Shown: in pieces, positions 1-10,499 of the stretch | How positions within the stretch are numbered: position 1 is the first letter of the stretch | Layout: every line of letters starts with the position of its first letter | Assembly (NCBI GenBank): GCA_025506515.1 | Contig: CM046451.1 | Location: 49,517,645-49,581,644 of the forward strand | DNA: 64,000 nt | DNA from: Flaveria trinervia | Taxonomy: Eukaryota; Streptophyta; Magnoliopsida; Asterales; Asteraceae | Direction of reading: 5' to 3' | Notes under the pieces: generated by a model | The model's input: the letters and a program-made list of their open reading frames with translations, nothing else | Databases searched by the model: none | Told to the model about the DNA's origin: nothing | Translations under genes and position numbers: made by a program

Positions 1-1440
1 GACTGGAGCTTCATGGTACAGGATGTGACTCCTGCTCAAGCTCTCATGGCCGGAACAGATGATGCCCAGGTATATAAACATCTTTACACTCCAGCCTATA
101 TTAAGCTCTATCAGGATTACAATATGGAAATCAAATCTGACATTGAGTCTTCAAATATTCTAAAATCTGATTTTAAAAGAGCTGAATCTGACTATCAAAA
201 GAAAATTTATGAGTTAGAGAAAACTGTATCTCTTTTGAAACATGAACTCACCAACTACAAGACTCAAATCAAGGATCAGATATCCAAATTGTTTGAGGCT
301 CAAGCCCAGCTTGTCACTGCTGAGGCTCAGGCCAGGAAGCATGCTATATCTGAGCAGAACTTCCAAGTTATTCTTGCATCATCCTCACATTCCAAACTCT
401 GTTATTAGAACAAAAGAGGGTTGGGAACCAATGAAATTGCTCCACCACATTCCTTTGAGTCTATTAGATAGCCTAGATGTGGTACTGAAGAGCAAGAGGT
501 TCCAACTGCTGATCCTTTCTTTCAAGAGTTAAAGGATGTGGCACCAATAGTGGCCACCACAAGGAAGGAACAGGTAGATGTACCCACACCTCCTGTGATG
601 ATCAAATCCTAACAGCTAAAGCCAGAAGAAGCAGAGCTAAAGCTGCTAGGAAAACTGATAAGAAAGTGACTGAATCCAAACTAAAAATTGACCCCAAGCA
701 GAAGGGTGTCTTTATCTCAGCTGGATTCCAAGTGTTAGGTAATTCTGATTCAGGAAAGGAATGTAATACCAGCATTCCTGTCCTACCAAAGGATCAGAAG
801 TTAAAGGGAAATGTTGTTGACGAAGAAAGGAAAACCAAGTAACACCAACCCTTACTTTCCCAAAAGACTAACATTGCATGCATCATGTGTGGCCTGCAAA
901 ATCACATGGCAGAAGATTGTTACTGCAATCCTGCAAGCACACATTATGCAAATAATGCTACAAAAGAAGGAGTTAGGGAAGGTTTCACAGTTGGACCCTC
1001 CCATATGGTTCAAGTGTTGAAGAAGGGAAAGCTAGTTTCCAAAGCCAAGTTGCTTCCGGAAGAAACTCCTTCTTCCGAAGGGAAAATTGCTTTGGAAGCA
1101 AAAGCTATTAAGGTTTGGAAGAACAAGAAAGCTCCCTTGAAACCATCCTAGAAGAAGACTGCTTCAGATGAAAAGGTGGTGAGGACTTCTTCCGAAAAGA
1201 AAGAAGCTTCGGAACAAGACCATGCTGCAAAAGCTTCAACAAGCTCATCCTCCAAGGTCAGCCAAATGGTGGATTGGAAGATCAAGGAAGATGCTGTAGC
1301 GAAAACCTCTTCTTCAAAGACCTCTGTTGAACCCCCATCCATATCATTTGGTTCACTCATGTCATTATCCTTGAAAGAACCCAAGACCAGCAAGGCTTGA
1401 GCTTCCAAACAAAACTGAAATCTCATCTTATGTGCAGGAA
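1..1440 (+). pseudogene. gag: gag of element A, C-terminal half (broken)
   Basis: The first 400 bases are open in frame 1 and encode a Lys/Glu-rich coiled-coil segment (heptads around residues 35-110) that matches the same segment in elements B2, C and E. A stop near 406 and several later ones break the frame. A CCHC zinc knuckle (CIMC, then GLQN-H, then MAED-C) is intact at 879-920; the first knuckle lies left of the window. A basic Ser/Lys/Glu-rich spacer follows (1020-1400) and contains several TTCCGAAG/TTCGGAA motifs. By family knowledge gag makes the virus-like particle and the knuckle binds the element RNA. The 5' start is outside the window. Confidence 0.85.
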
Positions 1441-1697
1441 CATCCAATTGACAAGAACAACAATGTATGGATTGTAGATAGTGGATGCTCCAGGCATATG
1501 ACAGGGAACAGATCTCTACTTCACTAGTTTTAGAACTATGATGGAGGTCCTGTCCAATTTGGAGGTGAGGCCGGAGGATATATTTCTGGCAGAGGGAGTA
1601 TATCCAAGGGTAAGTTAATAGTTGACAAAGTCCATTTTGTCAAACAGCTTGAACACAATCTGTTAAGTGTTTCTCAATTTTGTAATCAAAAGCACAA
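1441..1697 (+). pseudogene. pol: protease domain of element A pol
   Basis: Aspartic protease of Ty1/copia type, which would cut the Gag-Pol polyprotein. The catalytic Asp-Ser-Gly is present at 1477-1485, inside the family motif VWIVDSGCSRHMTGNRS. Two in-frame stops follow at 1525-1527 and 1531-1533. The same stops, at the same codons, occur in element C (40033-40041). The strand of homology continues through a glycine-rich flap-like segment (GGYISGRG) into the GAG-pre-integrase region. It is inactive as it stands. Confidence 0.85.
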
Positions 1698-3350
1698 ATG
1701 CTATTCACAGAACATAAGTGCATTATCCTCAAACCAGGGATGACGATTCCTCCGGAATTGGTGCTTCTTAGATCTCCCAGGAACGGGGATATGTACAAGC
1801 TTGATATGAATAATGCTTCCCCAATGGGTGAAGTATCATGCTTTCTTTCCAAAGCTGATAGTGATGAGTCAACACTATGACATAAACGTATGTGTCATTT
1901 AAATTTTAAGACAATGAATAAGTTGGCTAAAAATAACTTGGTACATGGTTTGCCTAAAAAGGAGTTTTTCTGCAAAGACAACTGTGTTGCATGCCTGAAA
2001 GGGAAACAACACAGGAAATCTCATAAATCCAAATGTGTTAACTCTATCACTACTCCATTGCACTTATTGCACATGGATCATTTTGGTCCCATAAGTATAA
2101 TGAGCATTGGAAGGAGATCATATTGCCTTGTGATAGTTGATGATTTTACAAGATCTACATGGGTATTCTTTTTAAGAACTAAATATGAAACTGCTAAAAC
2201 ATTAAAATCTTTTATTCTTAAAATAGAAAATCAAAATGATCACAAGGTTAAAATAATTTGATGTGATCAAGGGACTGAGTTTAAGAACTTCGTTCTTGAC
2301 TCATTTTATAACTCAAAAGGGATTGTCGGACAATATAGTGCTCCCAGAAGTCCTCAACAAAATGGTGTTGCTGAGAGGAGGAATAGGACACTTATTGAGG
2401 CTGCTTTAACTATGTTAGCTGATTCAAAGCTACCTCTAACATTCTGGGCAGAGGCAGTCAGCACTGCATGCTATGTGCAGAATAGAGTTCTTGTAGTTAA
2501 GCCACATGGAAAAACCCCTTATGAGCTATGGAACAAGAGGCCACCGTTCTTTGGTTTTCTAAGGTCCTTTGGCAGCAGGTGTACCATACTTAACACAAAG
2601 GACAATTTGGCAAAATTTGCTGAAAAGTTGGATGATGCTATCTTTGTTGGATATTCTTCTAGCTCCAAAGCTTACAGAGTATACAACATTAAGAATCAAC
2701 AATTTGAGGAGTCATCCAATATAGTTGTTAATGAGCACACTCCTTGTGTTAGGGGGAATGGACCTAATCACATCTTTGATTTAGAATTGTTTCTAAACTA
2801 TTCTAAACCCTCTTGTGAGAATGTTTCAGTTGGGATAGGTGCTCAAAATGATGCTGATGCTACTGCTAATGATCAACTATTTGAGCTTCCCAGGCCTAGA
2901 TCAAATTCTCCAAGTGCTGCAATACACCAAGCTTCCACTATTCACACATCCAATAGTTTAACTATATCAATGAATAGTAAAGCTTCAACAATTGAATCAC
3001 CTACTGAGCCTCAAAACTCATCAGGTGAACCACCACAACACTAGGCAGAAGGAAGTAGTATTTTGATCGAACTGGCAACTGTTAATACTACTTCACAGCC
3101 AACTATTGATGATGTTTCTCATTTATTCAATCAACCCTCATTGAATGACTTTGAAATAGTAGCTGGACAGAGTGTTCTAGTTCCTGAGCAGAATATGTCT
3201 AACTTGGATCTATCTCTGCAACTGGAAGTGATTCCTCGTCTTAGGATTCAAAACACTCATCCCATTGAGAACATCATAGGGAATGTCTTTGAGAGTGTCA
3301 GAACAAGAGGACAGACTCATCAAGGGAATGTCTGCTTGTACTCATGATTT
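1698..3350 (+). pseudogene. pol: integrase of element A with C-terminal linker
   Basis: It contains a GAG-pre-integrase segment, the HHCC zinc domain (His at 1881 and 1896; CVAC at 1983-1994) and the catalytic core. All three catalytic acids are present: Asp at 2076 (HMDHFG), Asp at 2265 (CDQGTEF) and Glu at 2373 (NGVAERR). Their spacing is 62 and 35 residues, the DD35E arrangement. The conserved copia integrase tail runs to about 2760. A poorly conserved Ser/Asn-rich linker then leads to RT. Defects are TGA at 1878-1880 in place of the conserved Trp before HKRMCH, TGA at 2259-2261, and a stop ending the open stretch at 3044. The enzyme would insert the element cDNA into the chromosome. Confidence 0.88.
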
Positions 3351-4886
3351 CTGTCTCAGATGGAACCTAAGAAGGTAGAAGATGCCTTGAAAGATAGTAG
3401 CTGGCTTGAATCAATGCTAGAGGAGCTGCTTCAATTCAAGAGACAGAAGGTATGGAACCTATGTCCGCTACCATCTGGTCAAGTACCTATAGGCACCAAA
3501 TGGGTTTTCAGAAACAAAAGAGACGATAGAGGGTTGATTATCAAGAATAAGGCAAGACTTCTAGTTCAAGGATACACTCAAGAGGAAGGAATAAAATATA
3601 CTGATCTCTTTGCACCTGTTGCAAGACTTGAGGCAGTTAGGATCTTCCATGCTTATGCTGCATCCAAGGACTTCACAGTATACGAACTTGATGTCAAGTG
3701 TGCATTTCTATATGGGGATATAGATAGGGAATACTATGTATGCCAACCTCCCGGAGTTGAAGATCCACAGCACCCCAACTATGTGTGCAAATTGGATAAA
3801 GATCTATATGGGTTGCACCAAGCACCTAGGCTGTGGTACAAGACTTCGTCTTAGTTTCTTCTGAAGAATGGCTACACTAGAGGTACCATTGATAAGACTC
3901 TCTTCATCAGAAAATATGGAAAGGACATTTTGTTCGTACAAGTCTATGTTGATGACATCATATTTGGTTCCTCAAATGACCAAATATGCAAGGACTTTGA
4001 GAGCATTATGAAGAAAAAGTTTGAGATGAGCTCCATGGGAAAAATGGACTTTTTCCTTGGAATTCAGGTAAAGCAACTGAAGGAAGGGTTCTTCATTAAT
4101 CAATCTAAATATGTCTCTAACATCTTAGAAGGATTTGAGATGAAGGATTGCAAGCCTGCCAAGACACCCATACCCAGAAACCATAATCTTTGTCCTGACC
4201 TTGAGGGGGAGGATACTGATGAAAATCAGTATAGGCAAATTATTGGTTCTCTGATGTATCTAACAGCCAGTGGACCTGATATAATGTTTGCTACTTGCAT
4301 TTGTGCAAGATATCAGGCTGTTCCAAAGGTGTCTCACTAGCTGCTGTTAAGAGAATCCTCAGATACCTCAAAGGAGCACCTAAACTAGGTCTCGGTATCC
4401 CAGAAACAAGGATTTCAATCTTTATGGATACTCTGACAGTGACTATGGAGGTTGCAATGTTGACAAGAAATCAACATCAGGAGGATGTCAATTTCTTGGT
4501 GGAAGGATCATCTCATGGCAATGCAAGAAGCAAACCTGTGTCTCTACATCAACTGCTGAAGCTAAATTCATGGCTGCTGCTAGCTGCTGTGCTCAACTGC
4601 TATGGATTCAAAATCAGATGTTAGACTATGGATTTAACTTTATGAGTACTCCTATCCATATTGACAACAACAGTGCTATCTCCATTACTGAAAATCCGGT
4701 GAAGCACTCCAAAACAAAGCATATTGACATCAGGTATCATTTCATTAGAGATATTCATGAGAAAAATATAATCAAGTTAATCAAAGTTGTTTCAAATGAA
4801 CAATATGCTGATCTGTTACCAAAGCTTTTGATGAACAAAGGTTCAAGTATCTCATAACAGCTATTGGGATGATAAACATTGATTAA
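3351..4886 (+). pseudogene. pol: reverse transcriptase and RNase H of element A
   Basis: The reverse transcriptase fingers and palm are readable from about 3360 (EELLQFKRQKVWNL, GTKWVFRNK, KARLLVQGY, LDVKCAFLYG). The catalytic YVDD is intact at 3945-3956. An amber stop at 3852-3854 splits the domain, and a stop at 4338-4340 plus frameshifts break the RNase H part (4340-4886), where STSGGCQFLGG and the HIDNNSAISI segment with its conserved Asp can still be recognised. The frame ends with a GMINID tail and TAA at 4884-4886. By family, it copies the RNA into cDNA and removes the RNA strand. Confidence 0.88.
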
Positions 4887-5506
4887 TTTGATCTCTTTTG
4901 AAAACCTTATTAATATGTAAGTCTTGTGTCAATACAATTTAAGCCCTGTTACAAGAAATTCTCTCTGAAACTTTCTAAGTGTAAATTCTTTCTGAAGAGA
5001 AATTAACCTCGGAAGACATTCTCATATCGTCCAAAGCAAAATTTCTCAAAGGATAACTTTCTTCTGGAAAGAATTCTTGGCCTCGGAAGAAACGATTGAT
5101 TGTATATCAGATCTACTTCCAAAACTTACAAATTCTCTATTCGGAAGCAATTCTAACCTTCGGAAGCAAAGTTTTGGCTTGGAAGTAAAATTTGCCTTCG
5201 GAAGACCAGTTAACTTCGGAAATGTTTTACACTCGGAAGAGAGATTTCACTTTGTAACGTAAACTCTTCAGCCCCACTCTGTAAAAAGCCAAGATTTTGT
5301 TAATGATGTCAGATTATTTAACTGATTTTAACCTTACCGCCACTTTCATTTCAACCACTAAATCATCACATCACCTTATCCTAACCCCCATTACCGCCAT
5401 TCCACAATCATTTAAATAATCTCAACTACTCAATTTCATTTTCTTACTTGCAAATTTACTGCCCAACTTTACCCCAGCTCAAAATCATCCACGTTCATCT
5501 TTCGAA
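4887..5506 (+). repeat. A-element region between pol and the extra ORF, rich in CTTC-S-GAAG palindromes
   Basis: This is a non-coding 620-base stretch. It holds a cluster of exact and one-off copies of CTTCGGAAG/CTTCCGAAG and TCGGAAG (for example near 5010, 5083, 5140, 5159, 5198, 5213 and 5233). The second half is AT- and CA-rich with CATCACATCACC-type runs and leads into the ATG at 5507. Element C has the same layout at 43396-44040. I infer a cis-acting role (enhancer, RNA structure or packaging) because the motif also recurs in the LTR, but no function can be read from sequence alone. Confidence 0.7.
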
Positions 5507-8500
5507 ATGGCCCTCAACCCTCAGCACAACCAAGTCACACTTCTTGATTCTTCAAGAGACGCTGACTTCTCTGAAATCATCTCCTTTCTCACCCAATCAA
5601 CCTACTACACTGCCCTTACCATTAACCCCACTGTTTTCACCAACCAAATGGCAGAATTTTGGGGAAATGGTCAAGTTGAAACCCTAAATGGGATTCGAGT
5701 ATTACGGTCCAACATTTGTGGACAGGAGTTGATCATCACCGAACAACTCAACAGGGAGCATCTTGAGCTTCATGATGAAGGAGCTCCTACTGAATTCCCT
5801 AAGCAAGATCTAGCTAGCACTTATATCGTAATGGGATATGGAGGAGACATCAGCAGGTCGATAGTCTACAAGTTCAACTTCTTCTACAATTGGTAGTTCC
5901 TCCTGCATGTTGTTCTTCATTGGTTATCCAACAAATCCGGGGGATGGGATCAGATCCCTTATGAACTAGGATGCTTAGTTCATGGATTGGTGAGAGGCCT
6001 GCTTTTCAACTACTCACGATTTGTGTTCTTAAATCTGATTGGGAATCTACAAAGGGAAACATTTTTCATAATTCCCAGATTCCTTCAACACATAATCAAC
6101 TGTGAGTTGGACCAGAGCATGCTTGTCTGTGCACCTGCTCTGACTGTCCCCCAATGCGGCCTTCCATCTTCAAGACCTTGAAGAATATGTCCACCAACTT
6201 CACTGGAAGTCACATTGCTCTGCTTCCAGGTATGATTGAGCGCATAGCTCCTGGTGACATCCCTGTTCACCTAGAAGTGATGAACCCACACTAGCAACCT
6301 CCACCTCAATACAAATCCTACCTTCTCCACCCATCTCCATTACATATCAGAGATGTCCTAATCGAACGCTTGTTCAATCTACTCTGATTCAACGAGCCCT
6401 TCTTGTTCAATCCAAAAAGACTAGAATGGAAACATGGGCTCCCACTCAGTCAAAGGTCTCTCCATCCTTCTCCTTTGACTTCAATTTGGGTTTTCAGTCT
6501 CCTCAGTCACAATCCCATGAGCCCGACACCCGAACCAGCAGCCCTCAGAATGAGTATTTACACTCTTCTGAGGTGCCAACAAGGGACAGCCCCACTGGAG
6601 GCTCAATGCCTGTAGACATTGAACAAAGTCCCGGGTCAGTAGGATTAACCTCCCTATCATTCACTGACCTTCTGTTTAAAACTGATGAAAAGATAACATC
6701 TCTCCATGGCAATGAAGTTGATCTACAACACCCTCTCCAAGATCAACAGAGCCCGGAGAAATCCCTTATCTCTAGCGAGCAACCAATAACTGAGGTGAGT
6801 CCCACTGATGTAGAGGGGACTCATGTAGAGTCAGCTGTCACTATAGAAGGTGCCTCAATGGACCTTGTGGACAGTGGTAATATTTCTTAGACTGAATCTA
6901 CGGCAACCGAGCCATTTGATGACTCTGAAAGAGAGATCATTGAGCATGGGAAACCAGGGTGCCAATAAACCACATCTGGTGGTGAGGCTGAACATGCTAG
7001 GTATGTTACCTCATCTCCCCGTGATTCTTCAAAAGAAGATGAGGGAAGCATGAAACTCCTCATTCAAGATCTTCTTTCTAAAGTCTCAAACCTGGAATCT
7101 CTGGTTAGGACTTTAGAGGTAAGGTCTGTCACTCAGCAACTTGAGATTGACAATCTCAAGGCTCAACTAGCTGAGAAACAAACAGAGAGGTCTGTTAGGC
7201 ATGTACCTATTCAGGTCTCACTGACTTCCTCCTCCAGCTCATCTAGCTCTCAAGATGATTGTACCAAAAAGGGGGAGAATGTTCAAAGACAAACACATGA
7301 GGAACCACAGAGCCGGCTTTCAACTTCAACATCTTCTCTATAATCTCGATGACTCAACCATCTCAAGTCACTCTTCAGAATGATTCAAGGATGCTTAGTG
7401 ATCTCTACAGGCTCTTTACCAAGTTTCTGTTAAGATCTTCCTTGAGCAGCCAAGCCATGATGCTGCAATGATATACTTTGGAGCAGAAGAGCTTCAAAGG
7501 CTGACTGCACCTTCTACCACTGTGGAAGAAGTTGGTCAACCTAAGGTCTTCATGGAACCTAAGATTCAATTCGAAGGGGAAATGGGAACTGATGGCCCAA
7601 CAACTAAAACAATTGGGACAAAATCTGCATCTCCTTCAACTTCTGAAGCTGAAGTTAAAGCCTCGGAAGAACAAGCTGAATCTTCCGAAACTGAAAAGGA
7701 AGCTGCGGAAGGACTGTTCAAAATGTCTGAGGAACTGATCATCACAGATGCTATCCGGGAAATGGCATCTAAGGTGAGCGGTGAGGACTTTCCAATTGCA
7801 CCTCCATCTCAGACACCATCACTGACTCTCTCACAATCAGAAACCTCTCTCCAAGAACCACCACAGTCAGGATCTTCAAAAGACAAAGGAAAAAGGAAGA
7901 TGACTGTGGAAGAGCTTCAGGAAGAGGAGAAGATTGAGAAACTTAAGAAGAAAGGAAGACTTCAGACTGAGAAGTTGCTAGCTGCCAGTACAAAGCAGCT
8001 GCTTCCAATTAGGAGCTTGTCATCAATAAAAGAAGAGAGCAGATCATTGACCAGCTCATTGAAATGGGAGCTGCCAATGAAGAAACACTCCTGCTACCAT
8101 TAGAAGAGTTGGTGGATCTGGAGAAGGCAACCATGCTGAGACTTGAAAAAGAAGCCAGGTTGGCCTTGGAGGTAGAGGAGGAGAAATAGAAGGAGGCTAA
8201 ATTACAGCTGAGGAGAGACAAGATAAACTTCCTACTCTCCAGAGGCTTTGATCTTCAAGAACTCTCTCTACACAACGATGATACGATCCTCTGACTCTAC
8301 AACAAAGAGAAGGATCAAATGGAGAAAGAAAGGAAGAAGGCTGTAAAAGAAAAGGCCAGAGAGAAGAAGAAGAAGGAAGAAGAGGCTAGGGTCACTGCCT
8401 CCAAGAAGCTCACTGAGAAAGCCTAGATGAAGGACTATCTTCGAGCTCATGGCTTCTCTGGTAGGCAGGTGGGTCCTATGTCTGAAAGGACACTCCAACG

Positions 8501-9629
8501 GATTGTTTGTGAAATTAAGGCTGACATCCGGATGGGGAACATGAAAGAGATGTATAGAAGGGTAAAAGGGATGACCTTCACTACTTCTACCCAACCACAA
8601 CCTGAAACTTTCACCCCTAAACCCATATCACTACCCACACCTTCTCCCTTTCCTCAACCACCAAAACTTCCCATATCCACCCCAAAACACTAGCCAGAAC
8701 CTCTGAACCTAAACTTGCCCAATTACCATCCAAACCATCCCTTCAGCCTTCTCAACATCTCTTCCTTGATGAGTTTAAGGCAATCAAGACGAAGCTCACC
8801 AATGCACTACTTTGAGCGAAGTCTCTTGTGTAGAAGACTCTTTTAACATCACCTATGTAGACGGATCTTCAAGTTCCCCCACATGAGACAGATTCCTTGA
8901 TTTGCCTAGAGGAACTTTGGACCAGGCTGCAAGACTTTTGGGCCTCACTTCAAACTCTTTAAATGAGGAAGAAAAGAAGCTCAGAAGGAAACTGGTGACT
9001 CTGCTGGATACATGAAAAGAGGACAAGATTCCTAGTCGGTATCTTGTGCCTAGAAGGAAGATAATCTAGTGGATGTTCGAATAACCTTCTCACAACTTTA
9101 TTGTGGAAAGAGAGAATGGTGAAATCAACAGACTCAATGCAACCTCTCTGTTACACTCCAGCAGATTCGACATTGCTGAGTTAGCAGAGAAGCCATTCTC
9201 CAACCTCTCCAACATGGAAACTGCTGCACTCATCAGAAATCATATCAGCAGTCTTCATTTAGCTGAGTTAAGTGCAAGGCAAAGATTGAAGAAGAGTTGA
9301 AGTTGAGAAGACACGAAGACAATGATAGATCTCCCACCAAAGGTGCTGCCTTTCTATAGATGGTGGAAGGTCCTAAACTGGAACCTATAGAGTTCGATGG
9401 GAATATGATTACAGTTCCCATCAACTAACTCTTTTCAGAGGGCAACAACAAAGGGTACATGTTATCCAAGGTGATAGACTGGATTTCCTGTCTACCAAGG
9501 ATCTGTACAAGCTTCTCAGCACCACATCAGGAAGAACAAGGAGACAGACAAATACTTACTCTCCTTGGTGCTAAAAGCTTTGAGAAGTCAAGATAAGTGA
9601 AGGTTTGGTAGCATCAGCCTAGGGGGAGT
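5507..9629 (+). pseudogene. Extra 'envelope-like' ORF of element A (broken)
   Basis: It starts at ATG 5507 with MALNPQHNQVTLL. The N-terminal domain of about 220 residues (5507-6180) is conserved in C (44041) and more distantly in B2 and E. Shared marks are the GYGGD, NWKFLLHVVLH and GWDQIP blocks and the LVHGLVRGL motif. A stop replaces Lys after the NW at 5896. Then come a Pro/Ser/Thr-rich spacer, a coiled coil (about 7050-7200) and a Lys/Glu-rich helical segment (7890-8430), with further traces to about 9620 where GSISLGGVC overlaps the polypurine tract. In Sireviruses an ORF at this place has been called envelope-like. I see no signal peptide or clear membrane helix here, so the role is open. 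Several stops and frameshifts show it is non-functional. Confidence 0.72.
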
Positions 9630-9630
9630 T
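9618..9630 (+). promoter_or_regulatory. Polypurine tract of element A
   Basis: The run AGGGGGAG stands just before the TGTTGG start of the 3' LTR, the expected position for plus-strand DNA priming. The same CCTAGGGGGAGTTTG block precedes the B-family LTRs on the other strand (13424-13434, 15777-15787). Confidence 0.85.
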
Positions 9631-10499
9631 TGTTGGATCAAGAAGAAGGCTAATGCAACCAAAACTATATCACTTAAGTTATTTTGGTGCTGCATCAAAG
9701 GCTTTCGAAGCTTATCATGGAACTTCCTAAGGTTGTAGAGTTATTCCGAAGACAAAGGGAAAGACCAACTTCCGAAGAGAGAACTCTACTTCTGAAGACA
9801 AATGCATACTTCAGAAGTTGAAGACTTAGAAGACTATAGTGAAGATCACTTCCGAAGTATGATGAAAAGAAGAAGTCTCCAAGCCTGGGAATAAGCAGCC
9901 TCTTCCGAAGTATAAAGTGGCTTCGGAAGTACTTACTCTTCCAAAGCCATTTAACCTTTGGAAGACACTGCTGTAACTAGTGGACACAAGTATGATCTCT
10001 GACACTCCACTGTAGACTTCTGATACCACATGGCTTCTTCCCAAAGAGTCATGTTGTTGACCATACTTTATTCCACTGTTTACCTTTTCATGATAGTACA
10101 TGTTACCAACTTTATTTGGTGACAAAAGGTAAGTCAGGGACATGTACTGACAACCAAATCTGAGATAAGACTTTTTCTGAGTTACCTTAAACTATAGTCT
10201 TGTAGTATAGGCTTTAGCTAAAGGATCCCAGTTCGTATCAAAGTATATCCGGCTGTAGATAGTATTATATATAGGTTCTCCTTGTAACTCATTGAGACAC
10301 ATAATCTTCTTCTTGTAAGATTCTTTGTATTTTGAGTTGAGAATCAATATATAAAAGTATCTTGAAAATCATCTTTCTTTGTTCTTTGTTACTTTCTATA
10401 TTGTGATCAACTCTTATTGATTCTTATCATACCCGAGTGTGATTCTAGGTGAGTTTGAGAGAAACACATTGTGTTTAAGTGACAAACACTGATTTTGCA
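9631..10499 (+). repeat. 3' LTR of element A
   Basis: The 869-base terminal repeat runs from TGTTGGATCA to a TTTTGCA end. It is recognisable throughout as the counterpart of the C 5' LTR (36874-37721). The U3 part (9700-9960) holds five exact CTTCCGAAG/TTCGGAAG-type palindromes and several variants. A TATA box lies at 10266-10274, followed by the transcribed R/U5 part. The right flank (AATCA at 10500) is gag DNA of F2. The matching left flank is outside the window, so the target duplication cannot be checked here. Confidence 0.9.
10266..10274 (+). promoter_or_regulatory. TATA box in the element A LTR
   Basis: TATATATAG in the last third of the LTR is followed by a pyrimidine-rich stretch, as expected for the retrotransposon promoter. 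The identical TATATATAG stands at the corresponding place in the C LTR (37507-37515). Confidence 0.6.

Larger units (their letters stand above)
1..10499 (+). mobile_element. Element A: Ty1/copia (Sirevirus-like) retrotransposon, 5' end outside window
   Basis: Gag (second half), protease, integrase, reverse transcriptase, RNase H, an extra envelope-like ORF, a polypurine tract and a 3' LTR follow one another on the plus strand. The order IN before RT places it in Ty1/copia, and the extra ORF after pol is typical of the Sirevirus branch. The window opens inside gag, so the 5' LTR and primer-binding site are not visible. On the right the LTR ends in CA at 10499 and is followed directly by gag of element F2 on the opposite strand, so A is an insertion into F2. 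Many in-frame stops and frameshifts show a dead copy. Element C (36874-47500) is a second copy of the same family. Confidence 0.93.

Noticed and set aside
4990..5240. Heat-shock elements (TTCnnGAA)
   Set aside because: The repeated word has a one-base centre between TTC and GAA, whereas heat-shock elements need two bases, and no run of three alternating units is seen.
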